Shown: piece by piece, positions 6,429 through 13,392 of the stretch | Layout: the number at the start of each line of letters is the position of its first letter | Position numbering within the stretch: the stretch's first letter is position 1 | Source: Candidatus Bathyarchaeota archaeon | GTDB taxonomy: Archaea > Thermoproteota > Bathyarchaeia > TCS64 | Length of the DNA: 14,833 bases | NCBI GenBank assembly: GCA_026014515.1 | Contig: JAOZIG010000241.1 | Span: forward strand, 1 to 14,833 | Direction of reading: 5' to 3' | Translations under genes and position numbers: made by a program | The notes under the pieces: generated by a model | The model's database searches: none | Told to the model about the DNA's origin: nothing | Seen by the model: the letters and a program-made list of their open reading frames with translations, nothing else

Positions 6429-7153
6429 TGTCCATAGTAGTACCCACATATAACGAGGAAAAAAACATAGGAAGATGCCTCATGGCGCTCTGCAACCAGT
6501 CAATCCCACGGGAAGACCTAGAGATCATAGTGGTTGATGGTGGTAGCACAGACCGAACCAGAGAGATAGCGGCACAATACGCTAATGTTGTAATGATGCA
6601 GACCAGCGAAGGCGTAGGTGGTGCAAGAAACGATGGATTCCGCGTAGCTAAGAATGATATTGTGGCTACCACTGATGCGGACTGTGAACCCACTAGAGAC
6701 TGGGCGAAATCCATACTCAAACAGTTTATGGGCCAGAATGTGGTTGCTGTCACTGGGACATTGAAGCCCTTTGACTGGAGCGATATGAACAGGTTTGAGA
6801 AGTTCGCATACAAGCGTAGCTTTGAGTTATCAAACATCGCCCTAACTATGGGCTCCAAGGTTGGACGATACCATCTCTGTGGAGCCAACACTGCGTTCAA
6901 CAAGGATACATTCTTGGAGATGGGCGGCTATCTGCCACTGGCTTATGCTGATGATGTTGAGATATTCAAGCGCATCAAGAACCATGGCGACATCAGGTTC
7001 GCAGATGATATGGCAATCAACTATAGCGTACGCAGAATCAAAAAGATGGGCTTAACAAAATACCTGTACCTACTAGCCAAGATGGAGACAGAGGTCATGG
7101 TCCTCGGCAGAAAACCCATGAAAGGCGACTACGCCAGAGAAAACTACGATTAA
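6425..7153 (+). CDS. Family 2 glycosyltransferase (GT-A fold)
   Basis: 242 residues. The N terminus MSIVVPTYNEEKNIGRCL with VVDGGSTDRTREIA (D38-D43) is the GT2 nucleotide-sugar-binding core. EGVGGARNDGFRVAKNDIVATTDADC carries the metal-binding DAD at 84-86. HLCGANTAFNKDTFLEMGGY and LAYADDVEIFKRI, the latter with an acidic pair near 175, are the acceptor and catalytic-base region. No membrane helix is present, so it is a soluble or peripheral enzyme at the inner face of the membrane. Substrates cannot be read from sequence; the family includes dolichyl-phosphate sugar synthases and glycan-extending enzymes. The first ATG (6425) overlaps the flavoprotein stop as ATGA, and a second ATG follows at 6428. 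The overlap implies translational coupling. The stop overlaps that of the convergent GNAT gene. Confidence 0.85.
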   Translation: MMSIVVPTYNEEKNIGRCLMALCNQSIPREDLEIIVVDGGSTDRTREIAAQYANVVMMQTSEGVGGARNDGFRVAKNDIVATTDADCEPTRDWAKSILKQFMGQNVVAVTGTLKPFDWSDMNRFEKFAYKRSFELSNIALTMGSKVGRYHLCGANTAFNKDTFLEMGGYLPLAYADDVEIFKRIKNHGDIRFADDMAINYSVRRIKKMGLTKYLYLLAKMETEVMVLGRKPMKGDYARENYD

Positions 7154-7680
7154 GCTATTGGCACTTCTGGGTTGAGAAAGATCGCCATAACGTGGACATC
7201 ATCATATTCCCCATCCAGCTTCCTTGCCTTCTTCTTGGTTCCTTCACAGACAAAACCAATCTTCTCGTAGAAATCTATGGCATTCACATTTGATGCATAA
7301 ACCAGAAGCTCTACGCGCTCCATCCCACACAGTTCAGCAGCGGAAAGAGTAGCAGACATCAACTTTTTACCGATTCCCTGACCACGAAAAGCCGCTGATA
7401 CCCCCATTGTGTTTATTTTACCGCTGTGATTGAAGCCTTCACCTTGGTTGGGAAGTACCTCACACCATCCAACCACTTTGTCATCCTTGACTGCGATGTA
7501 TCGGGGAGTACCCCGTTGCATGTGGGCTAGGACGTTTTCACGTGTATCTTCAAGACTTGGCGCATTGACGTATCCTAGATATTTTCGTTCACTTGCTACG
7601 GTCTCAAGGCACTTGTGGAAGCTCTCAATGTACTGCTCAGAAATGGGTACTATGGATATGGATTCGTTTGTGTCTGACAT
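7150..7680 (-). CDS. GNAT-family N-acetyltransferase
   Basis: 176 residues, one complete GNAT domain. KINTMGVSAAFRGQGIGKKLM (88-108) is motif A, with the acetyl-CoA pyrophosphate loop R99-G-Q-G-I-G104; MERVELLVYASNVNAIDFYEKIGF is motif B with the usual Asn and Tyr; RYIAVKDDKVVGWCEVLP forms the central strands. The enzyme transfers an acetyl group from acetyl-CoA to an unknown amine (small molecule, peptide N terminus or protein). DGEYDDVHVMAIFL at the C terminus is common in single-domain GNATs of the RimJ/PhnO sort. The ATG at 7680 has a TATA box about 34 bases upstream, suggesting a leaderless single-gene transcript. Its stop shares TTAA with the stop of the glycosyltransferase. Confidence 0.85.
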   Translation of the reverse strand: MSDTNESISIVPISEQYIESFHKCLETVASERKYLGYVNAPSLEDTRENVLAHMQRGTPRYIAVKDDKVVGWCEVLPNQGEGFNHSGKINTMGVSAAFRGQGIGKKLMSATLSAAELCGMERVELLVYASNVNAIDFYEKIGFVCEGTKKKARKLDGEYDDVHVMAIFLNPEVPIA

Positions 7681-7710
7681 TTGGATTCAATTTTTCAAAC
7701 GAGATACTGA

Positions 7711-7717
7711 ATAAAAA
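7711..7717 (-). promoter_or_regulatory. TATA box of the GNAT gene
   Basis: TTTTTAT on the minus strand, centred about 34 bases before the ATG at 7680. No Shine-Dalgarno sequence is seen between them. Confidence 0.45.
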
Positions 7718-7802
7718 CCGGACTCACCTAGGATAATCACAAAAAGTGACCACATGGAAAGAAATCATTCGTTAAAAGATACAATAGAATAATTTGTGAA
7801 AA

Positions 7803-8252
7803 TTAGTTGGCGATCCAGCCCAAGTCCTTGTCGGATTTGATTGCTGGGTGATTTGGGTCAACGAGAATAACCTCGTACCACTTGTAGCGACCATCCTGCC
7901 ATACCCAGTAGCTGTTCAAGACCTCTAGGTTTGGGTACTTTCGGGCTGTCCTCTCCTCTGCGATGAGCTGCTTGCTCTTCGCTGGTGTGAACTTTACGAC
8001 ACCCATACGCTTCTGGCGTCTTCCCAGAACTGGTCTGAGTTTTCTTCTTCCACCGCGGCGGACACGAGTCCTAACAACGATTACGCCGTGCTTCGCCTTG
8101 TATCCTAGGCTATGTGCCCTGTCTAGTCTTGTTGGTCTATCGATCTTTATTGATGAAGGCTCTTTTCTCCATGTGATAGCCCTCTGCTGCATTACTTCTT
8201 TTACGAAGCTCTTCTTTGGGCTTTTCCATGCTTCTTTGAGATATTTGTACAT
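7803..8252 (-). CDS. rpl15e: Ribosomal protein L15e (short form)
   Basis: 149 residues, a structural protein of the large ribosomal subunit found in Archaea and Eukarya. The signature MYKYLKEAWKSPKK, ITWRKEPSSIKIDRPTRLDRAHSLGYKAKHGVIVVRTRVRRGGRRK and the later LNSYWVWQDGRYKWYEVILVDPNHPAIKSD are unmistakable. Family members I know continue after this point with a basic tail of about 40-45 residues (HRGR...GLTSAGKKGRGL type). This one ends at DLGWIAN, and I see no trace of the tail in the three frames after the stop, so it is shortened rather than frameshifted. The ATG at 8252 has GAGGAG nine bases upstream and a TATA box about 47 bases upstream, giving a short leader, unlike the leaderless genes nearby. 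T-rich sequence follows the stop. Confidence 0.93.
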   Translation of the reverse strand: MYKYLKEAWKSPKKSFVKEVMQQRAITWRKEPSSIKIDRPTRLDRAHSLGYKAKHGVIVVRTRVRRGGRRKLRPVLGRRQKRMGVVKFTPAKSKQLIAEERTARKYPNLEVLNSYWVWQDGRYKWYEVILVDPNHPAIKSDKDLGWIAN

Positions 8253-8261
8253 CGTGTTTTT

Positions 8262-8267
8262 CTCCTC
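8262..8267 (-). promoter_or_regulatory. Shine-Dalgarno of rpl15e
   Basis: GAGGAG on the minus strand, nine bases before the ATG. It shows that this genome uses both leadered and leaderless starts. Confidence 0.55.
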
Positions 8268-8293
8268 GATGGGCTATCAAAGTACCTTACTGC

Positions 8294-8304
8294 AAATTAA
8301 TAAA
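8294..8304 (-). promoter_or_regulatory. TATA box of rpl15e
   Basis: TTTATTAATTT on the minus strand. Its centre is about 47 bases before the ATG at 8252, leaving room for a leader of about 20 bases that holds the Shine-Dalgarno sequence. Confidence 0.45.
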
Positions 8305-8308
8305 GGTA

Positions 8309-8328
8309 TAGGGAAAAAAGGCTCCCTA
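8309..8328 (-). terminator. Candidate terminator of hppA
   Basis: A six-base inverted repeat (TAGGGA...TCCCTA) overlaps the TAG stop of hppA and encloses a T-run (TTTTTT on the minus strand). The T-run is in the loop rather than after the stem, so this is an archaeal T-run signal more than a classic hairpin terminator. Confidence 0.35.
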
Positions 8329-10374
8329 GAAAATCGCATACATCAGTATCAGGGGTAGGAACACGTTCGCTACCAAACCAATGACCGTGATCAAGGTGTT
8401 CAAGCTGGGTCCAGCTGTGTCCTTGAATGGGTCACCTACCGTGTCTCCGATAACGGCTGCGTGGTGCGCATCACTGCCCTTACCGCCTAGGTGTCCGTCC
8501 TCGACGTACTTCTTGGCATTGTCCCAGAGCCCACCTGCGTTACTCATCAGGAGAGCAAAGACCAAGCCGCTGAAGATACATCCAGCTAGATAACCTCCTA
8601 GTGCCTCGATGCCGAATATGAATCCGACTAGAAGAGTCACGACGATGGCTGTAACTGTGGCGGGAAGTAGCTCCTTCAAGGCGCCTGCGGTTGCGATGTC
8701 TACACATTTTCCGTACTCTGGTCTGACACCTTCCTTACCCTCAATGAGTCCAGGGATCTCTCTGAACTGGCGTCTGACTTCCTCGATCATGCGCTCCGCG
8801 TTGCGTCCAACGCCCAGCATAAGCTGTGCGCTAAAGACCGCGGGCATTGCTACGCCTATGAGTGCGCCTAGCATTACCAAGGGGTTCATGAGGTCAAAGA
8901 TTACCTCTGTTCCCAGTGTGACCTCTGCGACTTCTTTGAAGGTTGCTAGGATACTGATGACTGTTAAGCCTGCTGCGCCGATTGCGAAGCCCTTTGTGAT
9001 TGCTTTGCTTGTGTTTCCAGCTGCATCCATCTTGTCTAGGATGTGAATTGTCTCGTGGTCGAGTCCACCCTGCTCCGCGATTCCCTTGGCGTTGTCACCG
9101 ATTGGTCCAAAGCTGTCGTTTGCCACGACGATACCAACGATGCTAAGCATACCGAATGCCGCGATACCGATTCCGTAGACGCCGTATCCGGGTCCAAGTG
9201 GAGCGGTAACCACGTAGCTGATCCAAGCGGCTAAGCCGACACCCACCATTGGTGGGAATGTACTGTACAGACCATAGCTGAATCCTGTGATGATGTTTAC
9301 TGCTGCACCTGTTACGCTGCTTTCTGCTGTTAGCTTCGCAGGTGTCTTGTTGATGTCAGTGAAGTAGTCGCCTGTGAATCCGATGATAACTCCAGCAATA
9401 AGCCCTACTGCTGCTGCGTACCAGAATCGAATATTATATCCAAGCATCATGTTCGCTGCGTAGCTGAGCACTAGGAATAGTCCTACAGTGACGTAGGTTC
9501 CACGGTTCAGTACGACGCCGGGGTCCTGTCCCTCCTTGACGTTTACCGCGAATATGCCGATGAGGCTCGCGATTGCGCCGAGTCCAGCGTAGACTAGGGG
9601 TAGCTCTACGAGGTATCCTCCGAGCACTGAGCCCAGTACTGTGACTGCCATCATGCTCGCTACGTAGCTGTCGAATAGGTCTGCACCCATTCCAGCGACG
9701 TCTCCGACGTTGTCTCCGACGTTGTCAGCGATTACGGCTGGGTTTCTTGGGTCATCCTCATCTAGGTCGAACTCGACTTTTCCTACTAGGTCTGCTCCGA
9801 TGTCAGCGGTTTTTGTGAAAATGCCGCCACCTGCCTTTGCGAATAGTGCTAGGGCTGAGGCTCCGAAGCTGAACCCGAGGATTACGTTGGGGTCTCCAGT
9901 TAGTCCATAGATTATACTTACTCCGAGGAGTGCGAGTCCAATGACGCTTGTTCCCATGACTGCGCCGCCTCTGAAGGCGATTGGGAATGATTTGCTTATT
10001 CCCTTGCGTGCCGCGCTTGCTGCGCGTAGGTTTGCATCTGTGGCTACGTCCATGCCCATCCATCCGGCGATTCCGCTGCAGATTGAGCCGAATACGTAGC
10101 CGACTGCTAGGACTATGTTGTCCATGATGTTTGGTGTTGACCAGATGGGTACTGGCAAGAATACTAAGAGGACTATCGCCATTCCGATGACGAAATACGC
10201 TAAGGTCTTGTACATCCTATTGAGGAAGGCTCTTGCTCCTTCCTTTATGGCTCCGGCGACGAACTGCATCTTTTCTGTGCCTGCGTCTTGTTTTTTAACG
10301 AAGTCGTGGATGTAAAAACCCGCGAGAATTGAAACTACCGCCATTATGGGGGCGATTAACCATGCTTCTACCAT
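8326..10374 (-). CDS. hppA: Membrane-bound proton-pumping pyrophosphatase, K+-independent type
   Basis: 682 residues, a full-length member of the M-PPase family with about 16 membrane helices. It hydrolyses pyrophosphate in the cytoplasm and pumps cations outward. Active-site segments: DIGADLVGKVEFDLDEDDPRNPAVIADNVGDNVGD (191-225), NDSFGPIGDNAKGIAEQGGL (419-438) and DNAKKYVEDG with GKGSDAHHAAVIGDTVGDPFKDTAGPSLN (618-659), all with their metal-binding acids and lysines intact. The subclass determinant reads GNTSKAITKG: K457 and T460 are the pair found in K+-independent enzymes, where K+-dependent ones have Ala and Gly. K+-independent enzymes are generally H+ pumps, so a proton pump is inferred. 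The ATG has AAGGAGAT six bases upstream and a TATA box about 52 bases upstream. Repeated ATACTAT boxes lie beyond that promoter. Confidence 0.95.
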   Translation of the reverse strand: MVEAWLIAPIMAVVSILAGFYIHDFVKKQDAGTEKMQFVAGAIKEGARAFLNRMYKTLAYFVIGMAIVLLVFLPVPIWSTPNIMDNIVLAVGYVFGSICSGIAGWMGMDVATDANLRAASAARKGISKSFPIAFRGGAVMGTSVIGLALLGVSIIYGLTGDPNVILGFSFGASALALFAKAGGGIFTKTADIGADLVGKVEFDLDEDDPRNPAVIADNVGDNVGDVAGMGADLFDSYVASMMAVTVLGSVLGGYLVELPLVYAGLGAIASLIGIFAVNVKEGQDPGVVLNRGTYVTVGLFLVLSYAANMMLGYNIRFWYAAAVGLIAGVIIGFTGDYFTDINKTPAKLTAESSVTGAAVNIITGFSYGLYSTFPPMVGVGLAAWISYVVTAPLGPGYGVYGIGIAAFGMLSIVGIVVANDSFGPIGDNAKGIAEQGGLDHETIHILDKMDAAGNTSKAITKGFAIGAAGLTVISILATFKEVAEVTLGTEVIFDLMNPLVMLGALIGVAMPAVFSAQLMLGVGRNAERMIEEVRRQFREIPGLIEGKEGVRPEYGKCVDIATAGALKELLPATVTAIVVTLLVGFIFGIEALGGYLAGCIFSGLVFALLMSNAGGLWDNAKKYVEDGHLGGKGSDAHHAAVIGDTVGDPFKDTAGPSLNTLITVIGLVANVFLPLILMYAIF

Positions 10375-10380
10375 ACTTAC

Positions 10381-10388
10381 ATCTCCTT
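10381..10388 (-). promoter_or_regulatory. Shine-Dalgarno of hppA
   Basis: AAGGAGAT on the minus strand, six bases before the ATG at 10374. It is the strongest ribosome binding site in the window. Confidence 0.6.
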
Positions 10389-10420
10389 AGGTTGATTAGT
10401 TCCTCAGAATACAGATACTC

Positions 10421-10432
10421 AATCTATAAAAA
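10421..10432 (-). promoter_or_regulatory. TATA box of hppA
   Basis: TTTTTATAGATT on the minus strand, about 52 bases before the start codon. This allows a leader of roughly 25 bases containing the Shine-Dalgarno sequence. Confidence 0.45.
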
Positions 10433-10446
10433 TCATTGGGAATAAA

Positions 10447-10502
10447 TCCGGTAAATACTATCGGAATTTAACACATACTATACAAAAAACGGTAAATACT
10501 AT
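10447..10502. repeat. Phased ATACTAT boxes and 13-base direct repeat upstream of hppA
   Basis: ATACTAT occurs on + at 10455, 10475 and 10496, steps of 20 and 21 bases. The outer two are parts of an exact 13-base direct repeat, CGGTAAATACTAT (10449-10461 and 10490-10502). The inner copy lies in an imperfect palindrome, TCCGGTAAATACTATCGGA (10447-10465). A partial ATACT also lies at 10415. Spacing near two helical turns, upstream of the TATA box, suggests binding of a regulator on one DNA face. Confidence 0.5.
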
Positions 10503-10507
10503 TAAAA
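10484..10507 (-). terminator. T-runs after the Ca2+-ATPase gene
   Basis: On the minus strand TTTTT (10503-10507) and TTTTTT (10484-10489) follow the Ca2+-ATPase stop at 10520 within 36 bases, consistent with archaeal T-run termination before the hppA promoter. Confidence 0.4.
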
Positions 10508-10519
10508 AGTTAGGAGAAG

Positions 10520-13279
10520 CTAATGCTTCCTGTGCGCAACATACTGGCGCTTTGGTATCAGCCGCTGAGGCACTATCAGGAACGCCGTTAGGCTACCTGC
10601 GAAACAAACCAGTAACTGTAACGCTGTTAGCGGTACTACGTGGAATATCTCATTCAGTGCTGGGGTGTATATTATCGCGAACTGTAGGGCCAATCCAACT
10701 GCTACGCTGACGAAGAGTAGCTTGTTCTCAGTCCATCCCTTCAAGCCTAGCTGGAAGATGTGTTTAGTCTCGCTCCGGCTCTGGTATGCTAGGAAGAACT
10801 CGAAGAACACGATGCTTGTGAAAGCTACTGTTCGTGCTGTGGTTGCTGCTAGCTCAAAGTCTCCGCCACTTGTACCGATTGTCGTGATGTATGCCCAGAA
10901 GAAGGGTATGAAGTCGCTGATGAAGTCAACAAGCGCCGCGAATACTATGAATCGCCAGAACCGCTTCAGTATGTCCTCCTTGGGGTCACGTGGCGGGTAC
11001 TTCATGATATCTGGGTCCGGTGGGTCAACGCTCAAAGCGATGGCGGGCAACCCGTCGGTTACCAAGTTGATCCACAGTACGTGGATAGGCAGGAAGGGCA
11101 CTGGTAGTCCCAGTGCTGCTGTGACTGTGATCTCTAGGAACTCGTCAAAGTTCGCAGCCAGCATCAATCTGATGTACTTGGTTACGTTGGTGTAGATCTC
11201 ACGTCCAACCTTGATTGCCTGTAAGATGGTTGAGAAGTTATCATCTTCAAGAACCATGTCGCTGGCTTCCTTGGTTACGTCAGTTCCCTTGATACCCATG
11301 GCGACGCCAATATCAGCCGCCTTCAAAGCTGGCGCATCATTTACGCCGTCTCCTGTCATGGCTACGATGTGTCCAAGACGCTTGAGGCTCTGGGCGATCC
11401 TCATCTTGTGCTCGGGGCTGACCCTTGCACAGACGCGGACATCCTCGATTACATCATCAAGCTCCTCGTCTGTTAGTGCCTCGATCTCGATGCCTTCCAG
11501 TACAGCGTTATCTGTGATCTCGCTGAGGATACCGATCTCTTTGGCGATGGCTACTGCGGTGATCTTGTGGTCACCAGTGACCATCACTGAACGGATACCT
11601 GCCTGCTGAGCCATCCTGATGGCTGCTGGAACCTCTTCACGAGCGGGGTCAATCATGCCCACGAGTCCAACAAATACCAGATCAGCCTCAACTTTGTCAA
11701 CCTCCAGTGCTGTCAGATCATAATCATCTGGTAGCTCCTTGTAGCTCATAGCCAAGACACGTAGGGCATCCTGAGCCATGTCCTGCATGGTTCTGAGGTT
11801 GTCGGTTTTATCAGCAGCTGTGAGTTCTCTTTCACCGCCGTCCAGAATCTTTACTGATCGGTCCAACACCATCTCAGGTGCTCCCTTGACGAATGCAAGG
11901 AGTTTTCCTTCTGGTGTCTTGTGTACGGTGGTCATTCGTTTACGGGTTGAGTCGAATGGGATCTCGCTTACCCTTGGGTACTGCTCGTTGAGTGCCTTGT
12001 TTCCCATTCCGGCTTTCTCGGCTGCTACTACGAATGCGCCCTCTGTGGGGTCTCCGTAGCATATCCAGCTACCGTTCTGCTGCTGTACATGTGAGTCGTT
12101 GTTCAGTGTACCGATTCTTAGGAGAATCTCCAGCTCTGGGTCTTCCTTTGGATCGACCTTCACATCATCTATGATGAACTCTCCTTCAGGCTGATACCCT
12201 GTGCCAGTGATCTCAACAACTTTACCCGCTGCGTATAGTCTTGTGGCGGTCATCTCGTTTTTTGTGAGTGTGCCAGTCTTGTCGCTACAGATTACAGTGG
12301 TGCTTCCAAGGGTTTCTACGCTGGCTAGGCGTCTTACGATGGCTTTCTGACGCGCCATACGGCTAGTGCCTAATGCTAGTGTGATTGTTAGTACCGCTGG
12401 TAAACCCTCTGGGATGGCGGATACAGCCAAGCTGACGCTGGTCATGAAGACCTCCTCAAGTGTCCTGTCGTGGACGAACCAGAGTACAAAGAACACGAAT
12501 GCAGTCAAGACTAGACTGATCATAATGAGCTGTCTGCCCATCTTGTCCATCTTCTGTGTGAGTGGCGGTGGCTCAACATCGATTGCCTGAACCATTCCAG
12601 CGATCTTACCGAACTGGCTGTTCATACCCGTCTCAGTGACTACCGCGACGGCTCTACCGTTTGTTACAACGGTTCCCATGAAGACCATGTTCTTCTGGTC
12701 CCCGATTCCCGCGTCATCATCAACCAAACTGATACGCTTGTTTACGGGTCTGGACTCACCTGTGAGTGCAGCCTCATCAACCTCTAGGTTGGCTGCCTCG
12801 ATGAGTCTGCTGTCTGCGGGGACTCTGCTTCCAGCCTCAAGTAATACGATGTCGCCTGGTACAAGGTCCTTTGAGTCTATGTCCAGCTCTTTTCCGCCAC
12901 GTAAAACAAGTACGTGCGGTGAGACCATAGCTTTGAGTGCCTCAACTGCTTGTTCTGCCCGGTATTCTTGGACGAAGCCCAGAATACCGTTCATCACTAC
13001 GATGAGTAGGATGACGTAGGCGTCTGTCATAGCTTCGCCTTCCTTCCAAGCTAGATAGCCGGATACAGCTGCGGATATTATCAGTACGATTACTAGTATG
13101 CTCGTGAACTGCTCCCAGAGGATATGATACCATTTGGTTCCACCTTCCTCCATTAACTCGTTAGGACCATACTCTGTGAGACGCTTTTCGGCTTCCTCGC
13201 TGGAGATACCGTTGTCGCTGGTCTCCAGTGCGGCAAGGACGCCATCGATCTCTGTTGAATGCCAATTCTTCTTTTCCAT
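10520..13279 (-). CDS. P-type Ca2+-transporting ATPase (P2A, SERCA/PMR1-like)
   Basis: 919 residues, typical for P2A pumps, which export Ca2+ at the expense of ATP. Order: cation-ATPase N-terminal domain (WHSTEIDGVLAAL, EKRLTEYGPNEL), two helices, actuator domain with TGES (173-176), M3-M4 with PEGLP (290-294), phosphorylation site DKTGTLTK (D333), nucleotide-binding KGAPEM (465-470), hinge TGDGVNDAP (642-650), and M5-M10. Ion-binding residues of SERCA are matched: E291 in PEGLP, N710 and E713 (AANFDEF, M5), N738, T741 and D742 (WINLVTDGLP, M6), and probably E837 in QSRSE (M8). Both Ca2+ sites therefore seem retained, although Mn2+ or other cations cannot be excluded. The ATG at 13279 has GGTG six bases upstream. 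The gene is separated from the PIN gene by 113 bases with terminator- and promoter-like sequence. Confidence 0.93.
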   Translation of the reverse strand: MEKKNWHSTEIDGVLAALETSDNGISSEEAEKRLTEYGPNELMEEGGTKWYHILWEQFTSILVIVLIISAAVSGYLAWKEGEAMTDAYVILLIVVMNGILGFVQEYRAEQAVEALKAMVSPHVLVLRGGKELDIDSKDLVPGDIVLLEAGSRVPADSRLIEAANLEVDEAALTGESRPVNKRISLVDDDAGIGDQKNMVFMGTVVTNGRAVAVVTETGMNSQFGKIAGMVQAIDVEPPPLTQKMDKMGRQLIMISLVLTAFVFFVLWFVHDRTLEEVFMTSVSLAVSAIPEGLPAVLTITLALGTSRMARQKAIVRRLASVETLGSTTVICSDKTGTLTKNEMTATRLYAAGKVVEITGTGYQPEGEFIIDDVKVDPKEDPELEILLRIGTLNNDSHVQQQNGSWICYGDPTEGAFVVAAEKAGMGNKALNEQYPRVSEIPFDSTRKRMTTVHKTPEGKLLAFVKGAPEMVLDRSVKILDGGERELTAADKTDNLRTMQDMAQDALRVLAMSYKELPDDYDLTALEVDKVEADLVFVGLVGMIDPAREEVPAAIRMAQQAGIRSVMVTGDHKITAVAIAKEIGILSEITDNAVLEGIEIEALTDEELDDVIEDVRVCARVSPEHKMRIAQSLKRLGHIVAMTGDGVNDAPALKAADIGVAMGIKGTDVTKEASDMVLEDDNFSTILQAIKVGREIYTNVTKYIRLMLAANFDEFLEITVTAALGLPVPFLPIHVLWINLVTDGLPAIALSVDPPDPDIMKYPPRDPKEDILKRFWRFIVFAALVDFISDFIPFFWAYITTIGTSGGDFELAATTARTVAFTSIVFFEFFLAYQSRSETKHIFQLGLKGWTENKLLFVSVAVGLALQFAIIYTPALNEIFHVVPLTALQLLVCFAGSLTAFLIVPQRLIPKRQYVAHRKH

Positions 13280-13357
13280 GGTTTACACCATTTAACCTTT
13301 AGGCGATACTGGTGCCTATTTCCTCAATGGGAATACTTTGTCGCTTAAAACTTCTAC

Positions 13358-13370
13358 GTTAATTATTAAC
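13358..13370. promoter_or_regulatory. AT-rich palindrome, candidate TATA/operator of the Ca2+-ATPase gene
   Basis: GTTAATTATTAAC has six-base arms that are exact reverse complements around one central base. It lies about 85 bases upstream of the Ca2+-ATPase ATG and could be its TATA box (leader of roughly 55 bases) or a regulator site. Another TATA-like stretch, GTTTTAAGCG on the minus strand, is nearer (about 13343-13352). Confidence 0.3.
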
Positions 13371-13373
13371 CGT

Positions 13374-13385
13374 AAAAAGTGAAAA
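13374..13385 (-). terminator. T-rich terminator after the PIN gene
   Basis: TTTTCACTTTTT on the minus strand, starting a few bases after the PIN gene stop at 13393. It fits archaeal T-run termination. Confidence 0.4.
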
Positions 13386-13392
13386 CATGGTC

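Noticed and set aside
7963..8358. A plus-strand open frame spanning rpl15e and the gap before hppA.
   Set aside because: It covers the L15e coding region in reverse and ends inside hppA; no ribosome binding site or homology is recognisable.
8609..9046. A 145-codon plus-strand open frame opposite the pyrophosphatase gene.
   Set aside because: It is antisense to conserved membrane-pyrophosphatase sequence, has low-complexity composition and no promoter.
10665..13019. Several long plus-strand open frames opposite the Ca2+-ATPase, rich in Ser, Thr and Met.
   Set aside because: They are shadows of a strongly conserved P-type ATPase gene, with no recognisable domain and no start signals.
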